64,000 nucleotides of DNA, taken from the NCBI GenBank assembly GCA_019429465.1, contig JAHYIV010000010.1, positions 1 to 64,000 on the forward strand. Direction: 5' to 3'. The notes beneath the pieces were generated by a model, which saw only the letters and a list, made by a program, of their open reading frames with translations, ran no database searches and was not told the origin of the DNA. The stretch is from Desulfoarculaceae bacterium (GTDB lineage Bacteria > Desulfobacterota > Desulfobulbia > Desulfobulbales > Desulfocapsaceae). Position numbers and translations under genes: made by a program. Numbering within the stretch: position 1 is the first letter of the stretch; every line of letters begins with the position of its first letter. Shown in pieces: positions 26,163 to 34,977 of this stretch.

Positions 26163-26608
26163 ATTATCACCTTGTCAAATATTAATTAAGTACCGTTACC
26201 GAAAGAACGGTTACATTTCCTGGACCATGTACGGCCAGTGTCGCGAGCGCCATGGACGGCGTAGGAGCGACACCGGCTCCTTATGCCGCTCCGGGCACTT
26301 GGATGGCCATGTTATTTTTTTACATTAAAATGGTTCAGAGCCATGAAAACAGTTCTCCTAAAGAGTTTTTTATAGTAAGCATCGCCTCTTTCACTGTCAA
26401 ACCCATTTCATTGCAGTCCGACAATGAAATAAGCAGCCCCGAACAACTACGAAGCAGGGAGATCTGAAATGCGGCCGAGATGCACCTTTTGCTCATAACT
26501 CCTTGCAGTTTACTAAAAAAATCCTTATGGTTGTTACCATAATTATCTGACTTTCTTCAGGTAGACTCAACGAGTCCTTACAAAAACTTAGCAACACAGG
26601 TATATTCC
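26163..26608. other. Intergenic region with a repeat
   Basis: Holds an inverted copy of the ATAACATGGCCA element, truncated at one end, at about 26233-26322. This includes a copy of the short 54-bp repeat (26233-26274). The rest, to 26608, has short open stretches with no supported gene. Confidence 0.6.
26233..26322. repeat. Partial ATAACATGGCCA element containing the short repeat
   Basis: Reverse orientation to 15964-16127. The 5' part GGCCAGTGTCGCGAGCGCCA is the short mobile repeat, followed by GGCTCCTTATGCCGCTCCGG and GGCCATGTTATT. The other arm of the element is missing or decayed. Confidence 0.75.
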
Positions 26609-26803
26609 ATGATTTATTTTGTCCGTCCCATTAATTATGCCCAGGTCCAGACCCTGATCTACCATCTGCCGGATGGCCCGGCCCTGTCCTTGGACATCGG
26701 CGGCATCGGCGAGTTTCTTGATCTGGAGATGAACATGGGCCATGTCTGTGACACCTCAGACATTGACGGTGTTCTCCATTTTTTCCCCAAGGGAAATGCC
26801 TGA
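26609..26803 (+). CDS. Small protein of unknown function, coupled to the PHP gene
   Basis: A 64-residue reading frame: MIYFVRPINYAQVQTLIYHL to HFFPKGNA. Its stop overlaps the start of the PHP gene by 8 bp (ATGCCTGA), the sort of overlap seen in translationally coupled genes. The content (few charged residues, IGGIGEFLDLEMNMG) looks like protein rather than random sequence. I recognise no family. Confidence is moderate because of the small size. Confidence 0.5.
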   Translation: MIYFVRPINYAQVQTLIYHLPDGPALSLDIGGIGEFLDLEMNMGHVCDTSDIDGVLHFFPKGNA

Positions 26804-27623
26804 AAACTTCTCTGTAACGACCTTGATGTCATCCCATTCCCTGATTAATCTCAAATTTGATGGTCATATGCACACCCGCTGGTGCCACCATGCCTCCGGC
26901 ACCATGGAGGAGTATGCGCTATCGGCAGTCAAAAACGGTCTGGAACATATTGTTTTTCTTGAGCATATGGAAGCAGGTGTAAACTATTTCGAGACCACAT
27001 GGCTGACTGACAGAGACTTTGACGACTACTTTCAGGAAGGACAGAGACTGCAGGACAAGTACAGTGGCCGGCTGACCATCGGCCTCGGGGTAGAGGTAGG
27101 CTATAGTGTCACACACTGGCAGGAACTGCAGGACCGCCTGGGCAAACGTGCCTGGGATCAGATAGGAATTTCCTACCACTTTATGCCTGACCCTGAGCAC
27201 TCTTTTGACTTGAACCTGGTCAGCAGACAGGCGAGAAACGTCCAGGCTATTGCCGAAGCGGGCTGTGAGAGGGTCCTTGACAACTATTTCAGCACCCTCA
27301 CCCAGGCAGTACGCGTCCTCCCCGGCACGGTCCTCTGCCATCTGGACGCCGCCCTCCGTTTTCAGCCGGAACTTCACCTCACCGAGGGCCACTGGCAGCA
27401 GATCAGTGAACTGCTCGACACAGTCAGGGCCAGAGAAATGGCCCTTGAGATCAATACCTCTGGATTTCCTATCCGCGGAACCCCTTTTCCTGTCCCGGCT
27501 ATTATCCAGATGGCCATCGACAGAGACATCCCTCTGCTGGCCGGGTCTGATGCCCACAGACCAGAGGACGTGGGCAGAGACTTTTACAAACTTCCAGCTC
27601 TCCTGGCACCGCTCCCTGTATGA
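26796..27623 (+). CDS. PHP-superfamily histidinol-phosphatase-like protein
   Basis: A 275-residue metal-dependent phosphoesterase. PHP motifs seen: DGHMHTRWCHHASGTMEEY (metal-binding HxH), FLEHMEAG, HWQELQDRL, and the C-terminal metal motif GSDAHRPEDVG. Family members hydrolyse histidinol phosphate, or act as other phosphatases or polymerase-associated nucleases. The ATG at 26796 follows AAGGGAA and overlaps the small gene upstream; ATG at 26826 is an alternative. No his genes are nearby, so the substrate is uncertain. Confidence 0.85.
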   Translation: MPENFSVTTLMSSHSLINLKFDGHMHTRWCHHASGTMEEYALSAVKNGLEHIVFLEHMEAGVNYFETTWLTDRDFDDYFQEGQRLQDKYSGRLTIGLGVEVGYSVTHWQELQDRLGKRAWDQIGISYHFMPDPEHSFDLNLVSRQARNVQAIAEAGCERVLDNYFSTLTQAVRVLPGTVLCHLDAALRFQPELHLTEGHWQQISELLDTVRAREMALEINTSGFPIRGTPFPVPAIIQMAIDRDIPLLAGSDAHRPEDVGRDFYKLPALLAPLPV

Positions 27624-27713
27624 TTCAGGACTGGTAATACCTGCCAGGTGCCGCTTATCAGCCAGACGCCACGAGAATCCAGACGGAAAAGATTGCTGTC
27701 CTCTTGGAGGCAC

Positions 27714-28013
27714 CTAAATAAATTCTGCCATTGCCTCTTTCAATGAGGCCGCGTAAAAAGGCTTCTGAATAATCTTGTTTACTCCGGCGGCATATTCTGC
27801 CTTGTTATCCTGGGCCTCATTCTGGGTGGTAACCATAATCACCGGCAAATCCGCGGCAGAATATTTTTTCCGTATCCTTTCCGTCAAACCTACCCCGGTA
27901 ATTTCAGGCATATTCAGATCAGTCAAGACCATGGCGGGTTTCTCTTTCTCAAGCCACTCAAGGGCCGATGCCGGAAATTCAAACAGGACCGGTTCATACC
28001 CCAGTTCATGCAA
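27714..28013 (-). pseudogene. C-terminal receiver fragment of the HEAT-repeat/receiver gene
   Basis: A 99-codon reading containing most of a response-regulator receiver domain: MHELGYEPVLFEFPASAL, VLTDLNMPEITGVGLTERI (phospho-acceptor D), VIMVTTQ, and the lysine region KIIQKPFYAAS. It continues in another frame the receiver that starts VVAVDDSRMILNI at the end of 27923-29194. The two frames join if one TC of a TCTC run near 28030 is removed, giving VDDSRMILNIYKATLHELGY. This indicates a dinucleotide duplication that broke the gene. Confidence 0.85.
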
Positions 28014-29194
28014 GGTAGCCTTGTAGAGATATTGAGAATCATCCGAGAATCATCTACCGCCACCACTTTTCGTTTAACGGATACCTCTTCCGTACCCACC
28101 AGAAGTCTGGCAAAATCATCCATCCCGCTATTTTTCAACAATTCTTGGTAATGTTTCCTGATATCCTGATGGGCATGAGGAAGATAGACCATGGCCATTT
28201 CCTGAAAATAGGGTTCGCCGGCCAGACTCATAAAAATCTTATCAACTTGACCATTGACGATGATCTTAGTGATATTGTGGGCATCGTCATCTTTTTCCAT
28301 CAACAGATTCTTAACACCTGCCACCATGATCTCTGAATAATTACGTTCTATAGCCCTGGCAGCGGCAATACAGACATGATCTTCCTTATCCGTCAGCCCA
28401 ACGGTCAGGGTATAGGCCCCTTTTCGCAAGGGCAGGAGGGCAAGCGTCTCATACGCCGCAAAACGAACGTTGGCACTCTTTTGATCACGCCCCAACATCT
28501 TTCTGATCGGCATAATTGCCGACTCATCGCCGATATCACCCAGGACATTCAAGGTATGAATCTGGAAATCCGGATCATCAACCAAAAGATTCTCCATAAG
28601 AATGGGAACCGCCTTGGCGCCGATACGGATAATCTCCTGCTTGGCATAGGTACGAATATGGGCATAATGGGAACGCAGGGTTTCATTCAATTTTTCCAGG
28701 GAGACCTGATCCTGCACATCGGCAAAGATGGAGAGAATCATGAAATCACGCTCATTATCCGTTCCCATCCGTTCAGCCAGTCTATGCATGGCAGTCGGCG
28801 TCCCAACCTGGCCAAGTGCCTGCACTGCCGCGATAATCAGATCCTGGTTGGCGGCATAAAGATAATCAGTCAGGACATTAATGGTCTCAGGATCTCCAAT
28901 CAAACCAAGAGTCTCAAGAACAAGTTTGATCTCCGCTTCATCCTGGGAGCCGGCAACCAGATTCATCAAGGCCTGAGTTGAATCATCAGAACGAAGCTCT
29001 CCTGCCAGCTGAATCAGATACTGTTTCCCCTTGATTTTCGGCAGTTCAGCGGCCAGCTCGGGTTGATCAGCAAGCAGATAAAGGAGCAAAGGGATAGAGA
29101 ATGACACTTCACCCCTGGTAAGCTCATAGAGCAAACGATTCTGTGTCTTTTTATCCACCTCACCTAAATGAGAAAGGACCAGTTGCGCCTTCAT
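27923..29194 (-). CDS. HEAT-repeat protein with (frameshifted) receiver domain
   Basis: A 423-codon frame, minus strand. Residues about 1-360 are HEAT-like alpha-helical repeats with the usual two-helix pattern (EIKLVLETLGLIGDPETINV, IIAAVQALGQVGTPTAMHRL, FQIHTLNVLGDIGDESAIMP, and VRFAAYETLALLPLRKGAYT). Residues about 378-391 begin a receiver (KRKVVAVDDSRMIL) that runs out of frame at about residue 393; the true remainder is at 27714-28013. Upstream too the frame is broken: the natural start is probably ATG 29261 (MVELRTQHMIEEIRDNIK), rejoined to AMKAQLVLSHL by removing one T of the six at 29206-29211. So the gene carries two frameshifts and is probably inactive or phase-variable. Confidence 0.75.
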   Translation of the reverse strand: MKAQLVLSHLGEVDKKTQNRLLYELTRGEVSFSIPLLLYLLADQPELAAELPKIKGKQYLIQLAGELRSDDSTQALMNLVAGSQDEAEIKLVLETLGLIGDPETINVLTDYLYAANQDLIIAAVQALGQVGTPTAMHRLAERMGTDNERDFMILSIFADVQDQVSLEKLNETLRSHYAHIRTYAKQEIIRIGAKAVPILMENLLVDDPDFQIHTLNVLGDIGDESAIMPIRKMLGRDQKSANVRFAAYETLALLPLRKGAYTLTVGLTDKEDHVCIAAARAIERNYSEIMVAGVKNLLMEKDDDAHNITKIIVNGQVDKIFMSLAGEPYFQEMAMVYLPHAHQDIRKHYQELLKNSGMDDFARLLVGTEEVSVKRKVVAVDDSRMILNISTRLPCMNWGMNRSCLNFRHRPLSGLRKRNPPWS

Positions 29195-29358
29195 GGCATC
29201 GCCGGTTTTTTATATTATCCCGAATCTCTTCAATCATGTGCTGGGTTCTTAATTCAACCATATCATCCCGTCCAATGTTTTTTTTATTACCTGAATCCTG
29301 CAATCATCCAGCATTCGGGTATTAATCAATAACGTTACAGAGCTGTTTACCAAGAAAT

Positions 29359-29397
29359 GATTCCGGGCAAGGGTCTCTCAGACCCTTGCCCGGAATC
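29359..29397 (-). terminator. Strong hairpin, probable terminator downstream of the flavoprotein gene
   Basis: Perfect 18-bp inverted repeat GATTCCGGGCAAGGGTCT with a 3-base loop, lying about 70 bp downstream of the flavoprotein gene (minus strand). A second smaller hairpin GCCTGCT/AGCAGGC lies at 29431-29462. Confidence 0.7.
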
Positions 29398-29465
29398 ACA
29401 CGGATTGTTCATAAGGCCGGAAAAAAACTGGCCTGCTCTGCATCCCTGCTTTAACAGCAGGCCCA

Positions 29466-31202
29466 TTATTGAGGATACCAGTCAACCCCGATCTTCCGAA
29501 CCACATTAAAACCACCACTCAGGACCAGACTGTTTTTCAGGCCCACACTGTCAAGAAAACTCTGGGTCTCAAAGGAACGGGTTCCGGCATCACAAAGCAG
29601 AATCATGGTCTTATCGGCAGGCAGCTCCTGGTACCTGGCCCGCACTTCGTTATAGGGGATTCCCAGCCATCGTTCTCCCCCAAATTTATCAACAAAAGGC
29701 CCGACCTCTTTCGGATGTCTGATATCGAGGGCAACCCAGTCCGGTTGTATGGTAAAATCCTCCATCCACTGCAGAAAAGAGGCCATGGGGATCTTCCGCA
29801 GGCGGCCTTCGCAGATATTATCGGCCACATAGGCCGCAGCATTAATGGAATCAATGGCTGCGGAAAAGGGTGGCGCGTAAGCCATTTCCAGGGTGCCGAA
29901 ATCGTCAATAGTGGCCCCCGTGCTGATCAGGGCCGCGGCCGCATCAATGCGCACCAAAATGCCATCGCCCATGGGACCAAAGCCCTGGAGCCCCAGTACC
30001 CGTCGAGTCCGCCGGTCAAAGACCATCTGAAAGACCACCTGGCCGACAGTAGGAAAGAAATGGGCCCGGTCAGACGGGGCGGTCAGGGACACATCCGCAT
30101 CATACCCCTCAGCCAGGGCTACATCATGACTCAGACCGGTGGCACCGATACAGACGTCAAAGGCCTTCATAATAAAACTGCCCACCGCACCCTTGAAGAC
30201 GGAAGGAATGCCGGCCATGTTATCGCCGGCCACCCTCCCCTCTCTGTTGGCAAGGGAGCCAAGAGGAGCGTAGAATTTCTTGCCGGAGACCAGATGACGG
30301 ACCTCGATACAATCGCCGGCAGCATAGATTGACGGATCCGAGGTCTGCATCCGCTCATTAACCACGATCGCACCCATGGCTGAGACCTGAAGTCCGCTCT
30401 CGCGCGCCAGCTCTGAACGGGGCCGGACACCTGCTGCCATGATCACCAGATCGGCATCAAGGGTGCGGCGCGCGGTACGCACTCCTGTCACCTTGCCTCC
30501 ATTTCCCAGAATCTCGGCGGCCCCCTCGCCCAGATGCAGCGTCACCCCTTTATCACGCAGGTGAGTGGCAAGCATGGCCGCCATGGGAAAATCCACTATT
30601 CTAGGCAGGAGTTGATCCATGAACTCAATCAGGGTGGTGTCCACCTGCCAAAGATCAGTCAGGGCCTCCGCCATCTCCACCCCGATGGCGCCGCCGCCAA
30701 TAACCACCGCCCGCGTCACCTTGCCGCCGGCAATCCTTTTCTTGATCTCAATGGCCTTATGCAGATTACTGACAGTAAAGACACCATCAAGATCCGCTCC
30801 CGGAATCGGCAGGACAAAAGGACGGCTGCCCGTGGCCAGCATCAGTTTATTATAGGCAATGGTCTGCTGGACACCGGTATCCACATGCTCAATCAGTACC
30901 ACCTTCTTCTTGCGGTCAATGGACAGGGCCCGGGTCCGGGTCAGGGCTTCCACCCCTTTGGCATCCTGAAAAAAGGTCTCATTGCGCACCATATGAAAGC
31001 TGGTCGACCGGAGCTCGGACTCATCGGAGACATCCCCTGAAACATAATAGGGAATACCGCATCCGCCATAGGAGATAAGGCTGTCCTCATCAATAATGGT
31101 CACCTCCGCATCCTGCATCAGACGCTTGACCCGACATGCGGCCTTAGGGCCTGCGGCCACCCCGCCGATAATGACAATTTTCTCACCTTTTATGTTGCTC
31201 AT
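29466..31202 (-). CDS. CoA-disulfide-reductase-type flavoprotein with rhodanese domain
   Basis: A 578-residue enzyme of the pyridine-nucleotide disulfide oxidoreductase family. The FAD-binding motif is IVIIGGVAAGPKAACRVKRL, and the single redox-active cysteine lies in SYGGCGIPYYVSG, as in CoA-disulfide reductase. The NAD(P)H motif is AVVIGGGAIGVEMAEAL, and the second FAD contact is IYAAGDCIEV. The dimerisation domain has FAPPFS-like YAPPFSAAID. A C-terminal rhodanese domain (about residues 460-578) ends around LLCDAGTRSFETQSFL with a candidate sulfur-carrying cysteine. Relatives reduce CoA-disulfide or CoA-polysulfide, which suits a sulfur-metabolising anaerobe. Start ATG 31202 has GGAGAAACAGG; a longer frame from 31244 is unsupported. 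Confidence 0.9.
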   Translation of the reverse strand: MSNIKGEKIVIIGGVAAGPKAACRVKRLMQDAEVTIIDEDSLISYGGCGIPYYVSGDVSDESELRSTSFHMVRNETFFQDAKGVEALTRTRALSIDRKKKVVLIEHVDTGVQQTIAYNKLMLATGSRPFVLPIPGADLDGVFTVSNLHKAIEIKKRIAGGKVTRAVVIGGGAIGVEMAEALTDLWQVDTTLIEFMDQLLPRIVDFPMAAMLATHLRDKGVTLHLGEGAAEILGNGGKVTGVRTARRTLDADLVIMAAGVRPRSELARESGLQVSAMGAIVVNERMQTSDPSIYAAGDCIEVRHLVSGKKFYAPLGSLANREGRVAGDNMAGIPSVFKGAVGSFIMKAFDVCIGATGLSHDVALAEGYDADVSLTAPSDRAHFFPTVGQVVFQMVFDRRTRRVLGLQGFGPMGDGILVRIDAAAALISTGATIDDFGTLEMAYAPPFSAAIDSINAAAYVADNICEGRLRKIPMASFLQWMEDFTIQPDWVALDIRHPKEVGPFVDKFGGERWLGIPYNEVRARYQELPADKTMILLCDAGTRSFETQSFLDSVGLKNSLVLSGGFNVVRKIGVDWYPQ

Positions 31203-31424
31203 CCTGTTTCTCCATTTTTCGTAGCTATCTAAAATAAAAACCAATTTATAACTTCATCCCCCTGCCCGTTCACTCCCACAAAGATACGGAGACCCCAAGC
31301 CAAGGATGGCATGGGTCTCAGTATGCTCCGGACATGGATGACGCATGACCAGAAAGAAAAAAATCAGGATCATTGCCTGCTCATCCCTGCTTTTTCAAGG
31401 TGCGCTCCATACAGGCAACAGCAA

Positions 31425-33107
31425 TCAAACCCCGGGCAAAACGATGGTAAAGGTTGTCCCCTCTCCCTCTTTACTCTCAACAGCAATTGTTCCGTGATGC
31501 TGTTCAATAATATTACGACTTATGGCAAGGCCAAGCCCTGTCCCTCTATTTTTATCGGTAAAGAAGGGTCTGAAAATCTGCTCTATCTTTTCGGCAGACA
31601 TCCCCTTGCCGTTATCCCGAATCATAATTGTCACCGCACCCGCCGGTCGCTCCTGCGCCGTCCTTGGCGTCCGCGACACTGGGCCATCCATGGCCTGCGT
31701 CCCTGGTGGCTCGCGCGGAATCAGACCATCCGGGGCCGTCAGCACGGATGGAGCAAAAGCTTCACCAGTGGTGGTCACCTGCAGCACCCCCTGATCCTCC
31801 ATGGCCTGCAGCCCATTTACCAGGATGTTCAGCAGGGCCCGGTAGAACATCTCCTGATCAAGATCGATTGGAGCAAGACCAGGCTTGAGCTCGGCCCGTA
31901 ACTCAATATTTTTTTCTCTGGCGCTGGGTTCAATAAACTCCAAGGCCCGACGGACAACGCTGTTGACATCGACCTTTGACAGTTTTGGTTCCTGGGGTTT
32001 GGCAAAATCAAGAAACTCAACGACGATAGTATTAAGCCGTGCGGTCTCGTCGACAATAATTCTGGCCAACTGTTCATTCCCTGGCGCAATCTTTTTAATC
32101 CTCTTCTCCAGGAGCTCGGCAGTGCTCCTGATGATCCCCAACGGACTTTTGATCTCATGGGACACCGTGGCCACCATGGTGCCCAGATGAGCAAGCCGTT
32201 CGGACTGATTCAACTTCTCTTCCAGTCGAAGCCTTTCAGTAGCCCGAAGCTCCATGATCCTGTCACCACGACTGACGATGGTACGAAGGACCAGAAAGAG
32301 CACCGCCATAATAATGCTGGAAACGAGAATAATCCTTCCCTGTAATTCGATGATGGCACCATACTCCTTGGACAGATCCTGCGTAATCTCTATAACACCC
32401 ATTACCTGCGGACTTGAAGTGGTGCTGCTGCTGACTTGACGAAAGGGGATATAGGTCTTGAGCTGACATTGAACCGAGGGAGATCCGGGCATCAGATTCC
32501 AGATGGAACCACTGAAAACAATCTGGGAATTGGGATTGTTTTTCAAGGCCTTCTGATACTCCACCCCCCCCACATCTTTCTTACCCACCAGTTCCGGACG
32601 GGTCGAATAGGAGATAATATTGATACCGGAATCATAGATGGTGACCGATTCAGTTTTTAACCCCTGAGTCGCATTTTTTACAATGCGATCCAGCATCTGA
32701 AACTGTTCAGGATGACTGAGGGCGATTTTCCCGAAACGGACAACAGTTGGCAGGACAAAACTACGAAAAACCTGCTGATTCAGATTTTCCGCCAGTAACA
32801 GTGAATAATCTTCACTCTGTTCAAGCATGATCTTCCGGGCGTGATTGGAAATAACCCAGGAGAGAATCAGGGTAAAAACGAGGATGGCCCCAAGACTGGT
32901 AAAGGAAAAATATTTAACCAGCTGAAAGGGACGTGTTCCAGCTTGAACATCCTCCTTACGCAAGGGTTTTTCCAATGTCAGCGAGATCATGTTCCCGGGG
33001 GACATATCCTTATCAGCCATGATGAGCCGCCAGACAAGAGCGCTGATGCAAGCCACAATCCGGCGAACCCGGAGTCTCTCCAGTTCGCCAGCCACCGGCA
33101 ACACCAT
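31425..33107 (-). CDS. Membrane histidine kinase, NtrB/ZraS-like
   Basis: A sensor kinase of about 560 residues. The first membrane helix is at about 74-92 (TSLGAILVFTLILSWVIS), then a periplasmic Cache-like domain (YSLLLAENLNQQVF, SYSTRPELVGKKDV), and a second helix at about 270-287. There is no HAMP domain or PAS domain. HisKA has the phospho-histidine in MVATVSHEIKSPLGIIRSTA, and HATPase has N-box LLNILVNGLQAM, G1 MIRDNGKGM and G2 GTGLGLAI. Between N-box and G1 is an inserted stretch (TAPDGLIPREPPGTQAMDGP) derived from two short mobile repeats, in a normally short loop. The TTG/ATG start at 33107 overlaps the radical SAM stop (TGATG); a shorter start at 33020 (MADKDM) is possible. Confidence 0.9.
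   Translation of the reverse strand: MVLPVAGELERLRVRRIVACISALVWRLIMADKDMSPGNMISLTLEKPLRKEDVQAGTRPFQLVKYFSFTSLGAILVFTLILSWVISNHARKIMLEQSEDYSLLLAENLNQQVFRSFVLPTVVRFGKIALSHPEQFQMLDRIVKNATQGLKTESVTIYDSGINIISYSTRPELVGKKDVGGVEYQKALKNNPNSQIVFSGSIWNLMPGSPSVQCQLKTYIPFRQVSSSTTSSPQVMGVIEITQDLSKEYGAIIELQGRIILVSSIIMAVLFLVLRTIVSRGDRIMELRATERLRLEEKLNQSERLAHLGTMVATVSHEIKSPLGIIRSTAELLEKRIKKIAPGNEQLARIIVDETARLNTIVVEFLDFAKPQEPKLSKVDVNSVVRRALEFIEPSAREKNIELRAELKPGLAPIDLDQEMFYRALLNILVNGLQAMEDQGVLQVTTTGEAFAPSVLTAPDGLIPREPPGTQAMDGPVSRTPRTAQERPAGAVTIMIRDNGKGMSAEKIEQIFRPFFTDKNRGTGLGLAISRNIIEQHHGTIAVESKEGEGTTFTIVLPGV
31644..31740 (+). repeat. 54-bp family short repeat, two tandem diverged units in a histidine kinase gene
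   Basis: Unit one is GGTCGCTCCTGCGCCGTCCT...ATGGCCTGC (31644-31698); unit two, more diverged, runs to GGGGCCGTC (31699-31740). The protein reads, on the opposite strand, AMDGPVSRTPRTAQERPAG and TAPDGLIPREPPG. The latter matches TARDGLNPREPG of the CCA enzyme. Confidence 0.8.
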
Positions 33108-34879
33108 CAATCATTACACACCCCGCAACGCCGACAAACCTTTGTATCACAGGCCGTGGTCGGTTTTTCGGCAAAGGCCTTCGTGTATTCATCCCACAGA
33201 AACTGCTGTTTAATCCCGTGATCGACGATATTCCAGGGTAACGGCTCATTACAGCCGTAGCCGCGGACGGCAAACTGTTCAGCCAAAAGCCCGTTCTTGC
33301 GCATGGCCTGTTTCCACGAGAGATTCCGGGACGCCATATCAAAGAGAACCGGGGCCAGCCTGCGATCGCCCCGGGACAGTACTGCCTGAAAGAGGACATG
33401 CTCCGGCTTATCACAGGTCATCCGGACATTGGCCTCTTTCTTCACGCCCTGTTGTAAAAATTTAATCTTGCCCTTAAGGGTCCGCACCGCACTCGCCGCA
33501 TCAGCCGATTCTCCTGGCGCCAGCCGCTCACTTACTCCGAAGGGATGAAACTGAAACGGGGTCCAGGGCTTGGGGGTAAAACTGTTCACCGACAGGGTAA
33601 TTTCACAGAGCCGTCCTTGACTGCGGCCAATGGGCTGGATCCGCCCTTTGATCCTGCTGATAAGTTCCAGCATCTCCTCAAGATCGTCCACGGTTTCGGT
33701 AGGCAGGCCAATCATCAGATACAGCTTCAGCTTATAAAGACCGGCCCGTGCCAGACCCTCTGCCGCGGTCAGGAGGTCATCAGCGGTCAAGCCCTTATTG
33801 ATCACCCGGCGTAATCTTTCCGAGGCGCCATCAGGGGCAATGGCCACGCTCTTGAGCCGGCTTTGTTGCAAAAGGCTCAGCAGCGGCCCGGATATCCTGT
33901 CGGCACGGAGAGAAGAAAAGGCCAGCGAACAGCCACTGTCGAGGAGGTAGCTGGAGAGAAAATCCAGGGAATCATGGTCAGCCATTTCCATCCCCAGCAG
34001 CCCGATACGTTCTACGGAATCGGGACGTTCGGCCAGACCGCTGAGTATGGCGTCGACATCCCAGAGTCGTGGCGGTCGATAGATAAATCCAGCGGCACAG
34101 AATCGACAGCCCCTGGAACAGCCCCGGCCAAGCTCGGTTAGATACAGATTTGAGAACTCCGCATTCGGGGTCAACATTTGGGAGTGGGCTGCCCGGTCGC
34201 AGGTCAGGACAGTTGTCTTCCGGATACGATCAGGGAGGCCGGGAGCAGGGATATGTCCGCGAAACGATCCGTTCTGATCATAGGCCGGGGTATAGAGCGA
34301 CGGGGCATAGCAACCGGAGAAGCCAAGACTGATCTCTTTTAACAGGTCAGGACGTCGTCCGCCTCCCCCCCCTTCAATATGGGCGGCAAGAAAGGCCACC
34401 AGGGGAGCCAGAACAGGTTCTGCCTCGCCGAGGACAAACAGATCGACAAAAGGGGCAAGGGGCTCAGGGTTCATAAAGGTGGCGACACCTCCACAAACAA
34501 CCAATGGTTGCCCGGCACGCACCCTGTCTTCCCGATTTTCAGCAAAGGGCGGGAGGGATCCGGCAAGAAGGAGACGGACAATGTTCAGATAGTCATGCTC
34601 AAAATTGATGGAGACAAAAACCAGGGGGAAGCTGTCAAGGGTTCGGCCAGACTCCAGGGATCGCAAGGGAAGGTCTGGTCCGGAATAAAAAAAACGCTCA
34701 CAGACAATTCCTTCCATTTCACCCAGCAGGGCATACACCAGCTGAAATCCGAGGCTGGACATCCCTACCGCATAGGAATTGGGATAGATCAAGGCAATGG
34801 GTAGCTGCCCTGTCCATTTTTTGAGATAACTCCCTCTTTCCTGCTCAAGGAGGGAGCGGCGATCCATATCAGAGGACAT
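33107..34879 (-). CDS. Radical SAM protein with B12-binding-like N-terminus
   Basis: A 590-residue protein. An N-terminal Rossmann-type domain (IALIYPNSYAVGMSSLGFQL; VFVSINFEHDYLNIVRLL) resembles cobalamin-binding modules. Then comes the radical SAM cluster motif RGCSRGCRFCAAGFIYRPPR (CxxxCxxC) at about residues 256-264, followed by the TIM-barrel part with GLPTETVDDLEEMLELI. At the C-terminus are KFLQQGVKKEANVRM and three or four final cysteines (ACDTKVCRRCGVC). The family resembles TIGR03960/YgiQ-type radical SAM proteins, whose substrate is unknown. It lies between ftsZ and the histidine kinase. Start and stop are typical; the stop overlaps the next gene. Confidence 0.88.
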   Translation of the reverse strand: MSSDMDRRSLLEQERGSYLKKWTGQLPIALIYPNSYAVGMSSLGFQLVYALLGEMEGIVCERFFYSGPDLPLRSLESGRTLDSFPLVFVSINFEHDYLNIVRLLLAGSLPPFAENREDRVRAGQPLVVCGGVATFMNPEPLAPFVDLFVLGEAEPVLAPLVAFLAAHIEGGGGGRRPDLLKEISLGFSGCYAPSLYTPAYDQNGSFRGHIPAPGLPDRIRKTTVLTCDRAAHSQMLTPNAEFSNLYLTELGRGCSRGCRFCAAGFIYRPPRLWDVDAILSGLAERPDSVERIGLLGMEMADHDSLDFLSSYLLDSGCSLAFSSLRADRISGPLLSLLQQSRLKSVAIAPDGASERLRRVINKGLTADDLLTAAEGLARAGLYKLKLYLMIGLPTETVDDLEEMLELISRIKGRIQPIGRSQGRLCEITLSVNSFTPKPWTPFQFHPFGVSERLAPGESADAASAVRTLKGKIKFLQQGVKKEANVRMTCDKPEHVLFQAVLSRGDRRLAPVLFDMASRNLSWKQAMRKNGLLAEQFAVRGYGCNEPLPWNIVDHGIKQQFLWDEYTKAFAEKPTTACDTKVCRRCGVCND

Positions 34880-34883
34880 ATCT

Positions 34884-34946
34884 CAGCAGCTGGAAGTCAG
34901 AAGACAGGGATGCAAGACACCTGGATATTCTGACTTCCAGCTGCTG
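34884..34946. repeat. Palindrome between the radical SAM gene and ftsZ
   Basis: CAGCAGCTGGAAGTCAGA faces TCTGACTTCCAGCTGCTG across a 27-base loop. It could form a transcription or RNA-processing hairpin at the end of the dcw cluster. Confidence 0.6.
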
Positions 34947-34977
34947 GATTTTTCTTTCTGATTCCTCGCTTCCACCA

